Positions 42,170 to 51,443 of a DNA stretch of 64,000 bases are shown in pieces (the first letter of the stretch is position 1; each line of letters begins with the position of its first letter). The notes beneath the pieces were generated by a model that was not told the origin of the DNA, searched no databases, and saw nothing but the letters and a program-made list of their open reading frames with translations. Location: assembly GCA_964552205.1 (NCBI GenBank), contig CAZKFT010000002.1:1-64000 (forward strand). Reading direction: 5' to 3'. Source of the DNA: JAIVGZ01 sp964552205. Lineage in GTDB: Bacteria > Pseudomonadota > Gammaproteobacteria > Natronospirales > JAIVGZ01. The position numbers were made by a program, and so were the translations under genes.

Positions 42170-43123
42170 TCAGCCGGGTAGCGGGGAAAACAGGGCTTCC
42201 AACACCGCAGACCACGCAAGTCCTATGTTGGGGCGGTCATATCCCCCACCTCCCAGTGCGAGCAAGCGTCCGGAGGCGTGGCGGTCAGCCAGCAGCGATA
42301 GGCGACGGGTGGCATGCGCATGGGCGCCCGCCGTGTAGCGCAGATGGGTGATGGGGTCCCCCGCCAAACTGTCGGCGCCACACTGCAGGATGATGAATTG
42401 CGGCTGGTGTGCCTCCAGAAAGGCCTCGACCTCCGTCCACGCAACATGAAACGCCGCGTCATCAGCCCCCGCGGGGAGCGGCACATTGCATTTCATGCCG
42501 CGTGCGGCGCCAGTGCCGATCTCGTCAGCGCTACCCGTTCCGGGATACAGCGTGCTGCCATCCTCATGGATGTCCGCGAAGATGACGGTCGGGTCGGACT
42601 CGAAGGCGTAGTACACCCCATCGCCGTGGTGCGCGTCGATATCCACATAGGCCACGCGTTCAAGCCCATGGTGACGCACGAGGTGTTCGATGGCTACCCC
42701 ACAATCGTTGTAAATGCAGAATCCCGCTGCGTGCCCGCGGCCTCCGTGGTGCAAGCCACCGATGGGCACCATGGCACGCTCGGTCTCACCCGCCATGATG
42801 GCGTCAACGGCAGCGAGTGTGGTGCCGACCACCCACTCGGCAGCGACCTCCAAGCCCTGCCTGGCGGGTGTGTCGCCTTCGTCGAGGAACCCGGTGCCTT
42901 CGGCGCATCGTGTGCGTACGAATTCGACATACTCGGGGGTGTGGAACAGCAACAAGTCCTGGTCGGCGGCTCTGACCGGTTGACCGGCCGTGACCATGGC
43001 ATCCAGGGATTGGCGCCGCGCCTGCCCGAGAAATGCGGCCTGCCGGTCGCAACCGAAGGGATGGCCGTCCGGGAAGCCGTAGGTGGCGAGTTCATCGCCG
43101 GTGTATAGGGTGACCTTGCGCAT
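42170..43123 (-). CDS. Histone-deacetylase-superfamily (AcuC-like) zinc amidohydrolase
   Basis: The 317-residue protein has the HDAC fold signatures: GGLHHGGRGHAAGFCIYND with His125-His126, VDIDAHHGDG giving zinc ligands Asp163 and His165, and GADSLAGDP with the third ligand Asp251. The GGGGYDRPN segment holds the catalytic Tyr. Bacterial members deacetylate proteins such as acetyl-CoA synthetase, or acetylpolyamines; the substrate here is unknown. It starts the glyA-nrdR-rib run and diverges from rimB with 32 bp between start codons. A TACAAT box ends 8 nt before the ATG. Confidence 0.9.
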   Translation of the reverse strand: MRKVTLYTGDELATYGFPDGHPFGCDRQAAFLGQARRQSLDAMVTAGQPVRAADQDLLLFHTPEYVEFVRTRCAEGTGFLDEGDTPARQGLEVAAEWVVGTTLAAVDAIMAGETERAMVPIGGLHHGGRGHAAGFCIYNDCGVAIEHLVRHHGLERVAYVDIDAHHGDGVYYAFESDPTVIFADIHEDGSTLYPGTGSADEIGTGAARGMKCNVPLPAGADDAAFHVAWTEVEAFLEAHQPQFIILQCGADSLAGDPITHLRYTAGAHAHATRRLSLLADRHASGRLLALGGGGYDRPNIGLAWSAVLEALFSPLPG

Positions 43124-43131
43124 GGAGGGGG

Positions 43132-43149
43132 ATTGTACCGGCGTATGAT
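43132..43149. promoter_or_regulatory. Divergent -10 boxes of the deacetylase and rimB-like genes
   Basis: The two ATGs are separated by 32 bp. TACAAT on the minus strand (43137-43132) ends 8 nt before the deacetylase ATG. TATGAT on the plus strand (43144-43149) ends 6 nt before the ATG at 43156. There is no room for normal leaders with ribosome-binding sites. Confidence 0.5.
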
Positions 43150-43155
43150 GACGCA

Positions 43156-43602
43156 ATGGAGCCAGAGATGAAGGTGGGGTGGCGCGAATGGGTAGGTTTG
43201 CCGGATCTCGGCATCCCGAGCATCAAGGCCAAGGTCGATACCGGGGCAAGAACCTCTGCGTTGCACGCTTTTTCCGTAGAGCGCTTCGATAGGGACGGGC
43301 AGGCCTGGGTGCGTTTCGGTATGCACCCACTGCAACGCTCCAGTGAGGAAGAGCTCTGGTGCGAGGCCCCCATCGCGGACCAGCGCTCTGTCACGGACTC
43401 CGGCGGGCACTCCGAAGAGCGCTTCGTGATCGTCACCGATGTCGAGCTCGGCGGCCAGCGCTGGCCCATAGAAGTGACACTGACCGCACGCGACAATATG
43501 CGATTCCGCATGTTACTGGGGCGCACGGCGATGCAAGGTCGTATGCTGGTCGACCCCGAAGCGTCTTATCTGGCGAGCAAGAAGAGAAGGAAACGTAGAT
43601 GA
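43156..43602 (+). CDS. RimB-type retropepsin-like protease (ATP-dependent zinc protease family)
   Basis: The 148-residue protein carries the aspartic-protease-like motif KVDTGARTSALHA (DTGA at 28-31) of the family annotated as ATP-dependent zinc protease. In Pseudomonas the equivalent RimB acts with RimK in a module controlling ribosome modification. A very basic C terminus (KKRRKRR) stands out. Its stop overlaps the rimK start as ATGA, so the two proteins are made together. Confidence 0.85.
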   Translation: MEPEMKVGWREWVGLPDLGIPSIKAKVDTGARTSALHAFSVERFDRDGQAWVRFGMHPLQRSSEEELWCEAPIADQRSVTDSGGHSEERFVIVTDVELGGQRWPIEVTLTARDNMRFRMLLGRTAMQGRMLVDPEASYLASKKRRKRR

Positions 43603-44504
43603 AAATTGGCATTCTCTCGCGAAACGCGAAGCTCTATTCGACGCGGCGGCTGGTGGAAGCGGCACAGCAGCGCGGACACGAGGTGGTCGTGATAGACCCG
43701 CTGCGATGCTACATGAACATCGCCACCAGCCAACCGGAAATCCACTACAAGGGCAAACGCCTGGAAGGCTTCGACGCCATCATCCCCCGCATCGGTGCGT
43801 CCATCACCTTCTACGGCACCGCTGTACTGCGACAGTTCGAGATGCTGGGCACATTTCCGCTCAATGAGTCGGTGGCCATCAGTCGTGCACGCGACAAGTT
43901 GCGCTCGATGCAACTGCTGTCACGCAAGGGCATCGGTATGCCCGTCACCGGTTTCGCCCATTCGCCGGACGACACCCAGGACCTGCTCAACCTGGTCGGT
44001 GGTGCGCCCGCCGTCATCAAGCTGTTGGAAGGCACGCAGGGAATCGGAGTCGTCCTGACCGAAACACGCAAAGCGGCAGAGAGCGTGATTGACGCCTTCC
44101 GTGGTCTCAACGCCCACTTTCTGGTGCAGGAGTTCATCAAGGAGGCCGGCGGTTCCGACATCCGCTGCTTCATCATTGGTGACAAGGTTGTGGCTGCGAT
44201 GAAACGCCAAGCCAAGGAGGGCGAGTTCCGCTCGAACCTGCACCGCGGCGGATCGGCGGAGCTCGTGCGCATCACACCCACCGAGCGCAGCACCGCGGTG
44301 CGAGCAGCGCGCATCGTCGGCCTGAATGTTGCCGGCGTGGACATCCTGCGTTCTAACCACGGCCCGGTGGTTCTGGAAGTGAACTCCTCCCCGGGGCTGG
44401 AAGGCATCGAGACGGCGACCAAGAAGGATATCGCCAGTCAGGTCATCGAATTCCTCGAGAAGAACGCGAAACCGGGCAAGACCGGCACCCGCGGCAAGGG
44501 CTGA
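43599..44504 (+). CDS. rimK: Ribosomal protein S6--L-glutamate ligase RimK
   Basis: RimK is an ATP-grasp ligase that adds glutamates to the C terminus of ribosomal protein S6 and can make poly-glutamate. The 301-residue protein has the ATP-binding segments AVIKLLEGTQGIGVVL, FLVQEFIKEAGGSDIRCF and the metal site VLEVNSSPGLEGIE. Length and sequence match the family. It is flanked by overlapping genes on both sides in a three-gene unit. Confidence 0.95.
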   Translation: MKIGILSRNAKLYSTRRLVEAAQQRGHEVVVIDPLRCYMNIATSQPEIHYKGKRLEGFDAIIPRIGASITFYGTAVLRQFEMLGTFPLNESVAISRARDKLRSMQLLSRKGIGMPVTGFAHSPDDTQDLLNLVGGAPAVIKLLEGTQGIGVVLTETRKAAESVIDAFRGLNAHFLVQEFIKEAGGSDIRCFIIGDKVVAAMKRQAKEGEFRSNLHRGGSAELVRITPTERSTAVRAARIVGLNVAGVDILRSNHGPVVLEVNSSPGLEGIETATKKDIASQVIEFLEKNAKPGKTGTRGKG

Positions 44505-45550
44505 TGGCTCGCAAACCCATCGTCATCGGGGGGCGGACCATTTCCCCCGGTGCGCGCGCCACGGTCGAGTTGGAACTTGCGCGCCTGCATACGCACACCC
44601 CCGTCTCCATGCCGGTACAAGTCGTGCACGGGCGCCGGGACGGTCCGGTGCTGTGTTTGAGCGCTGCCATTCATGGTGACGAGCTCAACGGCATCGAAAT
44701 CATCCGACGCTTGCTTGCCCTGCCCCAGCTCAAACGGCTACGCGGCACCATTCTCGCGGTACCGGTGGTCAATGTCTTCGGGGTGTTGCAGCAAACGCGC
44801 TACCTGCCGGACCGTCGCGATCTGAATCGTAGCTTTCCTGGCTCGGAGCGTGGGTCATTGGCGGCGCGTCTGGCGCACGTGTTCACGCGTGATGTTCTGG
44901 CGCACGCGACCCATGTCATCGACTTGCATACGGCAGCCATGCACCGCACCAACCTGCCGCAGGTCCGCACCAATCTGGAAGACGAGACCAACCTCGCTCT
45001 GGCGCGCGCGTTTGCTGCGCCCATCATTGTGGATTCAAACCTGCGCGACGGATCCTTGCGTGCGGCAGCCGCGGAGCTTGGCATCCCGGTGTTGGTGTAT
45101 GAGGCCGGTGAAGCCCTGCGCTTCGATGAGGGATCCATCCGTCTCGGCGTGCGCGGCATTGTCGATGTGATGCGCGCACTGGGCATGTTGCCCGCGCCCA
45201 AGCGGCGTGCGCGATCATTGGAACCCGTCCTTGTCGAGCAAACCAGTTGGGTGCGTGCACCGGGCAGCGGCGTATTGCGAGCCTCCATCGGGCTTGGTGA
45301 CCAGGTGGCCAATGGACAGACACTGGGCGTGGTGGCCGACCCATTCGGGGAGAGCGAGGGTCGGCCGGTGGAGGCGCCGTTCGGCGGTATCGTCATTGGT
45401 CGCACGCTGTTGCCACTGGTGCACGAAGGCGATGCACTGTTTCATATCGCGAGGGTGCGGCGTGCCGGTGAAGCGCTGGCACGGGTCGAGGAGCTGTCCA
45501 TCCACAACGACGACGAGCTCGGCACCCACGGAGAACCACCAATCGTGTAG
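44504..45550 (+). CDS. Succinylglutamate desuccinylase/aspartoacylase-family zinc hydrolase
   Basis: The 348-residue protein has the zinc carboxypeptidase-like motif AAIHGDELNG with His57 and Glu60, the DLHTA segment with the third ligand region, and a C-terminal beta domain. The family hydrolyses N-acyl amino acids, but the substrate here is not evident. It starts inside the rimK stop (TGATG). Its coupling to RimK suggests it might act on a glutamyl or N-acyl product of the same pathway, which is inference. A REPIN follows 4 bp after its stop. Confidence 0.87.
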   Translation: MARKPIVIGGRTISPGARATVELELARLHTHTPVSMPVQVVHGRRDGPVLCLSAAIHGDELNGIEIIRRLLALPQLKRLRGTILAVPVVNVFGVLQQTRYLPDRRDLNRSFPGSERGSLAARLAHVFTRDVLAHATHVIDLHTAAMHRTNLPQVRTNLEDETNLALARAFAAPIIVDSNLRDGSLRAAAAELGIPVLVYEAGEALRFDEGSIRLGVRGIVDVMRALGMLPAPKRRARSLEPVLVEQTSWVRAPGSGVLRASIGLGDQVANGQTLGVVADPFGESEGRPVEAPFGGIVIGRTLLPLVHEGDALFHIARVRRAGEALARVEELSIHNDDELGTHGEPPIV

Positions 45551-45554
45551 AACT

Positions 45555-45661
45555 GTAGGAGCGGTGCTTTGCACCGCGAATATGATGAGACCTCCGGCCC
45601 TGAAAAGGGGTAATCCACGAACCACTGCTGTTCCATTCGCGGTGCGAAGCACCGCTCCTAC
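45555..45661. repeat. REPIN, 107 bp, upstream of ettA
   Basis: Inverted GTAG-headed arms lie at 45555-45579 and 45634-45661 with a spacer. The overall length and arm offset equal those of the copy at 12486-12592, and the spacers are clearly related (both contain GATGAGACCTC and CGAACCACTG-like stretches). One arm has a TTT instead of TTC hairpin loop. The ettA -10 box lies 21 bp after its end. Confidence 0.9.
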
Positions 45662-45681
45662 ATCCCCGTACCCGGCCACTG

Positions 45682-45687
45682 TATAAT
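45682..45687 (+). promoter_or_regulatory. -10 box of ettA
   Basis: A perfect TATAAT ends 9 nt before the ettA ATG at 45697, giving an expected leader of about 3 nt. No -35 match lies 16-18 bp upstream; that position is the edge of the REPIN. There is no Shine-Dalgarno sequence. Confidence 0.5.
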
Positions 45688-45696
45688 CCGCGGCCT

Positions 45697-47364
45697 ATGG
45701 CCCAATACATCTATACGATGAACCGCGTCGGCAAAGTCGTCCCGCCGCAACGCGAAATCCTCCGCGACATCTCCCTGTCCTTCTTCCCGGGCGCCAAAAT
45801 CGGCGTGCTGGGCTTGAACGGTTCGGGTAAATCCACGCTGCTGCGCATCATGGCCGGCCTGGACACGGACATCCTCGGCGAGGCGCGCCCTCAACCCGGC
45901 ATCAAGATCGGCTATCTGCCACAGGAACCACAGCTCGACGCCAGCAAGGACGTCCGGGGCAATGTCGAGGAAGGCGTCGGCGAACTCAAAGCGCTGGTGG
46001 ACCGCTTCAACGCAGTGAGCGATGCCTTCGCCGAGCCGGATGCCGATTTCGACAAACTCATGGCCGAACAGGCCATGCTGCAGGACAAGATAGAAGCCGC
46101 TGGGGCTTGGGAACTGGACCGTAAACTGGAAGTCGCGGCCGAGGCCCTGCGTCTCCCACCGTGGGATGCCAATGTCAGCACGCTGTCTGGCGGTGAGCGC
46201 CGTCGTGTCGCGCTCTGCCGCTTGCTGCTCTCCGCACCGGACATGCTGCTGCTGGACGAACCGACCAACCACCTCGACGCGGAATCCGTGGCATGGCTCG
46301 AACGATTCCTTGCCGAGTTCCCCGGCACGGTCATCGCGGTGACCCATGACCGGTACTTTCTCGACAACGTTGCCGGTTGGATTCTGGAGCTCGACCGCGG
46401 GCACGGCATCCCCTGGGAAGGTAACTACTCGTCCTGGCTGGAACAGAAAGAGCAACGCCTTGCAGTCGAAGACAAGCAGGCGGGTGCCCGGCGCAAAGCG
46501 ATGCAGGCAGAACTGGAGTGGGTGCGCCAGAATCCGAAAGGCCGTCAGGCCAAGAACAAGGCGCGTGTCGCCCGCTTCGAAGAACTGGCCTCGCAAGAGT
46601 TCCAGACCCGCAACGAAACGCAGGAGCTATACATACCGCCCGGTCCACGCTTGGGCGACCTGGTCGTGGAAGCCGAAGGGGTACGCAAGGCCTACGGCGA
46701 TGTACTGCTTTATGACAACATGAATTTCCGGCTGCCGCGTGGCGGTATCGTCGGCATCATCGGCCCCAACGGTGCCGGCAAGACCACTCTCTTCCGCATG
46801 ATCACCGGCCACGAGACCCCTGACGCCGGAGTACTACGCGTCGGGGAGACCGTCGAGCTTGCCTATGTCGACCAATCCCGCGACGCGCTAGACAACGACA
46901 AGTCCGTGTGGGAAGAAATCTCGGACGGACTGGACAACATCACCGTGGGTAAGTGGGTGATGCCCTCCCGCGCCTATGTCGGACGCTTCAACTTCAAGGG
47001 TACCGATCAGCAAAAGCGCATCGGCGATTTGTCGGGTGGCGAGCGCAACCGCGTCCATCTTGCGAAGACCCTGCGGGCCGGTGGCAATGTGCTACTGCTT
47101 GACGAGCCAACCAACGACCTCGATGTCGAGACCCTGCGTGCACTGGAAGAAGCTTTGCTGGCGTTTCCGGGGTGTGCGGTGGTGATTTCGCATGACCGGT
47201 GGTTCCTCGACCGCATCGCGACGCATATTCTGGCCTTCGAGGGCGACAGCCAAGTGGTATGGTTCGAGGGGAACTACGCGGACTATGAGGCCGACCGCAA
47301 GCGCCGACTCGGCGTGGATGCGGACCAGCCACACAGGATCAAGTACCGCCGAATAACTGCATAG
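45697..47364 (+). CDS. ettA: Energy-dependent translational throttle protein EttA
   Basis: EttA is an ABC-F ATPase that binds the ribosomal E site and gates the first elongation step according to the ATP/ADP ratio. The 555-residue protein has two ABC cassettes, with Walker A GLNGSGKST at 39-47 and GPNGAGKTT in the second. Signatures LSGGERRRVALC and LSGGERNRVHLAK are present, with the ABC-F linker rich in charged residues between them and an arm insertion in the first cassette. It has a -10 box very close to its start and no ribosome-binding site. Confidence 0.96.
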   Translation: MAQYIYTMNRVGKVVPPQREILRDISLSFFPGAKIGVLGLNGSGKSTLLRIMAGLDTDILGEARPQPGIKIGYLPQEPQLDASKDVRGNVEEGVGELKALVDRFNAVSDAFAEPDADFDKLMAEQAMLQDKIEAAGAWELDRKLEVAAEALRLPPWDANVSTLSGGERRRVALCRLLLSAPDMLLLDEPTNHLDAESVAWLERFLAEFPGTVIAVTHDRYFLDNVAGWILELDRGHGIPWEGNYSSWLEQKEQRLAVEDKQAGARRKAMQAELEWVRQNPKGRQAKNKARVARFEELASQEFQTRNETQELYIPPGPRLGDLVVEAEGVRKAYGDVLLYDNMNFRLPRGGIVGIIGPNGAGKTTLFRMITGHETPDAGVLRVGETVELAYVDQSRDALDNDKSVWEEISDGLDNITVGKWVMPSRAYVGRFNFKGTDQQKRIGDLSGGERNRVHLAKTLRAGGNVLLLDEPTNDLDVETLRALEEALLAFPGCAVVISHDRWFLDRIATHILAFEGDSQVVWFEGNYADYEADRKRRLGVDADQPHRIKYRRITA

Positions 47365-47377
47365 GGGAGCAAAAGCC

Positions 47378-49942
47378 ATGAGTTTTCACGCCTTGATACT
47401 GGCGGCTGGTATTACTGTTGCCGCCGCAAACCCCGCGACTGACATTCCGACTTTTGCCGAGTCCAGCGGACACGAGTTCGGAGAGCGCATCACGGTCTCC
47501 CATCAGGCCGAAGCCTGGTTGCGCTGGCTGGACCAAACCTCTCCCCGCCTCACCTACCAGTTACAGGGCCATTCCTGGGAACGCCGGCCACTGATGCTGG
47601 CCATCATCACCTCCCCGGAAAACCACGCGCGCCTGGACGAGATTCGCGATGTTGCGCAGCGATTGAATGATCAGCGAATGACCCAACCCAGCGCTGAGCA
47701 ACTTGCGCGGCAACCGGTCATCGTCTGGTTGGGTGGCTCCATCCACGGCTTCGAGCTATCCGGCACCGAGGGCCTGCTGATGCTGGTCGAGGACCTCGTA
47801 CACGGCGACGACGAGGCCACCCGCGAGCTCCTGCAGAACACTGTCATCCTGCTCGATCCCATGCTTAATCCGGATGGCAGGGACGCGTTTGCCCATCACA
47901 ACCACCAACGCACCGGTGGATACATCAACGCGCTGCGTGAAGACTGGGCCAATGACTTCACCTTCTGGGAGGCACTGAGCTTCCGCACTGGTCACTATTT
48001 CTTCGACACCAACCGTGACTGGTTCGTGCACACGCAGCGCGAGACCCGTGAGCGCATGCCGACCTTCATGGCATGGCGCCCGCAGGTTGCCGTGGATGCC
48101 CACGAAATGGGTCCGGACACCGAGTTCTACTTCGACCCACCGAACGACCCCGTGTCACCGTTCTTCCCCGAGTTTGCCACTCGCGGATTCGAACTGTTCG
48201 GCTCTGCCCACGCTCGCGCATTCGACGAGAACAACATCGAGTACACGACCCGCCAGATGTTCAACTATTTCTATCCCGGCTATACCACCTCGTGGACGAG
48301 TTATCAGGGCGCAGTAGGCATGCTGTACGAACAGGGTTCCTCGCGCGGGCTCGCTCTGGAGCGTAGCGACGGGACCGTGCGCACCCTGCTCGACGCGGCA
48401 AGGCAGCAGTACATCGCCGCCAAAGCGGCTGTCCGTGCCGCCTCCGAGAACCGCGCACAATTGCTGCGGGATTACGGGGCCGGTGCGCGTGCCGCCCTGG
48501 AAGATGGGCGGCGTGGCGTGAGACGGTACTTCATACCCGCCAGCGCAGACCCCCAGCTCACCCGCGAATTGGCAGAGTTGCTGCAACGCAATGGCATCGA
48601 AGTCGGCATCACCCGTGAAGCTGCCAATCTGCGTGGATTGCGCGACCAACGGGGACGCAGTGTGAGCGGTTCGCGCACACTCCCGGCGGGCAGCCTGGTC
48701 ATCGAAGCCGCCCAGCCGCGCAACCGGCTGATTCGCGCCCTAATGGAACCGCATGTGCAGATTCCGCAAGCGTTCCTGGACGAGGCGCGTGCCCGCGTGG
48801 ACCGCGGAGAGAACCCGCGGTTCTATGACATCACTGCGTATTCCCTTCCCCTGCTCTTCAACCTGCCAGCCTATTCGTCTTCGGACGCGCGCGCGCCGGA
48901 CGCGAGCAGGTGGTCGGCACCGGCGGCTGCCACTGTGCCGGATGCGAGCTATGCCTGGCTGATTGACGGGCGCCAGGCAGCAAGTGTCGCCGTTGCCGCA
49001 CATATGCGACTCAACGGGACCCGCGTGAGCGTCGCGCCGATGGCATTCAGCGCGGGCGGCCATGAGTATGCGAGCGGCACCGCCATCATTCGCGTAGGTG
49101 ACGACCGTGAGGAAGCCAGAGGGCGTCTGCAGTCACTCGCCACGGACTATGGCGTGGAAGTCCGCGGCGTGAACACCGGCATGGCCTCCGGTGGCCTGCC
49201 CACGGTGGGTGCGTCAGAAACATTCTCGATCCGCGCGCCGAACGTGGCGCTGCTCGGCGACCACCCCGTACAGGGGTATTCCTTCGGGTTCGCGTGGTAC
49301 GCACTCGACCAGCACTATGGCATCCCCACTACCGTGTTGCGCACGCGCTCACTCGGCTCCACCCCACTGGAGTCCTACACGACACTCGTCATTCCGATGT
49401 TGACGATGGCCAACGAGCTCACAAGCCAACTCGGAGAGTCAGGCCAGGACCGCCTCAAACGCTGGGTCAATGACGGTGGCACCTTGGTCGCCATCGGCTC
49501 CGGCGCGGACTGGGTGCTACGCACTCTCAAGCTCGGCGCATTGCGTGATGCGTACGAAGACCAGAAGGACATGGCGCGTGTATCCGTCCCGGGTGCGTTC
49601 GCAAGAGCTGTGTTCGACACCAACGCATGGCTGGCGTCCGGGTATGGGGAAGACATGCCGATGCTGGTGAATTCAGACCGCTTGTGGCTGGCCCCGGAAG
49701 GACCCAGCAACCCGCGCCAGCGCATCGTAGCTCGTTATGCACCGCGAGATTCACTGCGAGTATCCGGTCACATGTGGGAAGAAAACCTGGCGCGCTTGCC
49801 GGATTCGGTCGCCGTTTACGAGGAGCGGATTGGGCGCGGACGCGTCATCCTGTTTGCAGAGGACCCGAATTTCCGAGGGTACTTCCGCGGCGCGGATCGG
49901 CTGTTCCTGAACGCCGTCCTGCTTGGACCCAGCGCACCCTGA
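47378..49942 (+). CDS. Secreted M14-family zinc carboxypeptidase-like protein
   Basis: The 854-residue protein begins with a signal peptide (about 1-17, SFHALILAAGITVAAA) and is predicted to be exported. The N-terminal third is an M14 peptidase domain with the zinc motif SIHGFELSGTE (His123, Glu126), NPDGRD and a later VDAHEMG that can supply the second His. A long C-terminal region of unknown function follows, with a flavodoxin-like IRAPNVALLGDH segment. It may digest peptides for uptake. GGGGAG precedes the ATG. It ends inside the next start (TGATG). Confidence 0.87.
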   Translation: MSFHALILAAGITVAAANPATDIPTFAESSGHEFGERITVSHQAEAWLRWLDQTSPRLTYQLQGHSWERRPLMLAIITSPENHARLDEIRDVAQRLNDQRMTQPSAEQLARQPVIVWLGGSIHGFELSGTEGLLMLVEDLVHGDDEATRELLQNTVILLDPMLNPDGRDAFAHHNHQRTGGYINALREDWANDFTFWEALSFRTGHYFFDTNRDWFVHTQRETRERMPTFMAWRPQVAVDAHEMGPDTEFYFDPPNDPVSPFFPEFATRGFELFGSAHARAFDENNIEYTTRQMFNYFYPGYTTSWTSYQGAVGMLYEQGSSRGLALERSDGTVRTLLDAARQQYIAAKAAVRAASENRAQLLRDYGAGARAALEDGRRGVRRYFIPASADPQLTRELAELLQRNGIEVGITREAANLRGLRDQRGRSVSGSRTLPAGSLVIEAAQPRNRLIRALMEPHVQIPQAFLDEARARVDRGENPRFYDITAYSLPLLFNLPAYSSSDARAPDASRWSAPAAATVPDASYAWLIDGRQAASVAVAAHMRLNGTRVSVAPMAFSAGGHEYASGTAIIRVGDDREEARGRLQSLATDYGVEVRGVNTGMASGGLPTVGASETFSIRAPNVALLGDHPVQGYSFGFAWYALDQHYGIPTTVLRTRSLGSTPLESYTTLVIPMLTMANELTSQLGESGQDRLKRWVNDGGTLVAIGSGADWVLRTLKLGALRDAYEDQKDMARVSVPGAFARAVFDTNAWLASGYGEDMPMLVNSDRLWLAPEGPSNPRQRIVARYAPRDSLRVSGHMWEENLARLPDSVAVYEERIGRGRVILFAEDPNFRGYFRGADRLFLNAVLLGPSAP

Positions 49943-50547
49943 TGCTGGACCCACAGGCCAAGGAGCTGATCGACTACTGGTTCGGTAAGCTGCATGACAG
50001 CGGCTTGCCGCCGGATGACCGTTACAGCCTCTGGTTCGGGGGCAGCCCGGAAGTCGACGCGCAATTGAAGGCCGCCTTCGGCCCGCTGGCCGCGCAAGCT
50101 GCCGAAGGTCAGTTGGATGACTGGGCCGGCCTCCCTGAAGGCCGACTGGCCCTGATTCTGCTGACCGACCAGCTGCCGCGCAATCTGTATCGAAACAGCC
50201 CGCTGGCGTTCGCTCAAGACCCGCGCGCGCTGGGCTATGCCCTTGAAGGGATTGGACTTTCTGCAGACAAGGCGCTACCAGCAATTTACAGGGTATTCTT
50301 CTATCTACCGCTTGAGCATGCCGAGGATCTCGATATCCAGGACCGGGCGGTCGCGGCATTCGAGGCCCTTGAGCATGAAGCGCCTGTCGGTGGTGAGCGC
50401 ATGTTCGCCTTGTTCACCGATTATGCCCGCAAGCATCGCGACGTCATTGTACGTTTCGGGCGCTTTCCTCATCGGAACGAAGTGCTTGGTCGGACCACGA
50501 CCCAGGAAGAGGCCTCATTCCTCGCCGAGCACGGACCGGGTTTCTGA
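49942..50547 (+). CDS. DUF924 family protein
   Basis: This 201-residue soluble protein matches DUF924: LIDYWFG near the N terminus, LALILLTDQLPRNLYRN, and YLPLEHAEDLDIQDRAVAAF, ending FGRFPHRNEVLGR. Structures of the family are all-helical and resemble TPR folds, and no enzymatic role is established. The ATG at 49942 shares one base with the peptidase stop, so it is translated with that gene. Confidence 0.9.
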   Translation: MLDPQAKELIDYWFGKLHDSGLPPDDRYSLWFGGSPEVDAQLKAAFGPLAAQAAEGQLDDWAGLPEGRLALILLTDQLPRNLYRNSPLAFAQDPRALGYALEGIGLSADKALPAIYRVFFYLPLEHAEDLDIQDRAVAAFEALEHEAPVGGERMFALFTDYARKHRDVIVRFGRFPHRNEVLGRTTTQEEASFLAEHGPGF

Positions 50548-50567
50548 ATTCGAGGGGGTATGCCGAC

Positions 50568-51443
50568 ATGAACACCATAAGACTCTTTGTACTCATCCTG
50601 ACTGTTGCATTGCTATTCGGTTGCGAGCGCGCTTCGGAAGCGCCTGCACCGGCAAGCACGGTCGCCGTACCCGTCGCTGCACCGCCGACCCCGGAGGACG
50701 CAACCGCTGCTCGCCTGGACCAAGCCATTGCCGGTGCGCACCGCTCGGTGGAGAACCGCGCACGGGATCTTTGGCGTCACCCCAAGGAAACGCTACTGTT
50801 CTTTGGCTTGCGTGCCGACATGACAGTGGTGGAGATTTATCCGGGGGGTGGTTGGTACACGGAAATCCTGGCGCCCGTTTTGCGCGATACTGGAAAACTC
50901 GTAGCCGCCCACTTCGACCCCAACATTCCGCCTGCCTACCGTGAGCGCTCATACACAGACTATGTGAATACGCTTGCGGGAATGCCGACACTTTATGATC
51001 AGGTTGAAATCCTGGAGCTTGGTGCGCCTGAGCAGTTCAACTTGGGTGACGATGGTTCTGCCGATCTGGTGGTGACTTTCCGCAACATCCATGGCCTGTT
51101 CAATGACGGGCACCTGGATGCCATGATGGCCGCGTCCTTCCGTGTGCTGAAGTCGGGTGGCGTTCTGGGCGTCGTACAGCACCGTGCTGACGAAGGCGTA
51201 GATGTCGCAGCCAGCGCGCGTCGCGGCTATGTTCCAGAGTCGTTCGTGATTGAGCGGGCAGAAGCTGCTGGATTCCGACTGGATGGGCGTTCTGAGATCA
51301 ACGCGAACCCGGCGGACACCAAGGATTACGACATCGGCGTTTGGGCCTTGCCGCCGTCGCTGCGGGGTGAACTCGACATGCGTCCTGCGCGCGTCGCCAT
51401 CGGCGAGAGTGACCGAATGACACTGAGGTTCACCAAACCCTAG
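50568..51443 (+). CDS. Lipoprotein with class I methyltransferase-like domain
   Basis: The 291-residue protein has a signal peptide with the lipobox LLFGC (Cys19) and then a Pro/Ala linker to about 45. The rest looks like a class I SAM-dependent methyltransferase: VVEIYPGGGWYTEILAPVL, ADLVVTFRNIHGLF and a C-terminal sheet with YDIGVWAL. A methyltransferase outside the cytoplasm would lack SAM, so the real function may differ; related proteins are widespread in Proteobacteria. A GAGGGGG ribosome-binding site lies upstream. The stop codons TAG TAG run into a REP element. Confidence 0.85.
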   Translation: MNTIRLFVLILTVALLFGCERASEAPAPASTVAVPVAAPPTPEDATAARLDQAIAGAHRSVENRARDLWRHPKETLLFFGLRADMTVVEIYPGGGWYTEILAPVLRDTGKLVAAHFDPNIPPAYRERSYTDYVNTLAGMPTLYDQVEILELGAPEQFNLGDDGSADLVVTFRNIHGLFNDGHLDAMMAASFRVLKSGGVLGVVQHRADEGVDVAASARRGYVPESFVIERAEAAGFRLDGRSEINANPADTKDYDIGVWALPPSLRGELDMRPARVAIGESDRMTLRFTKP

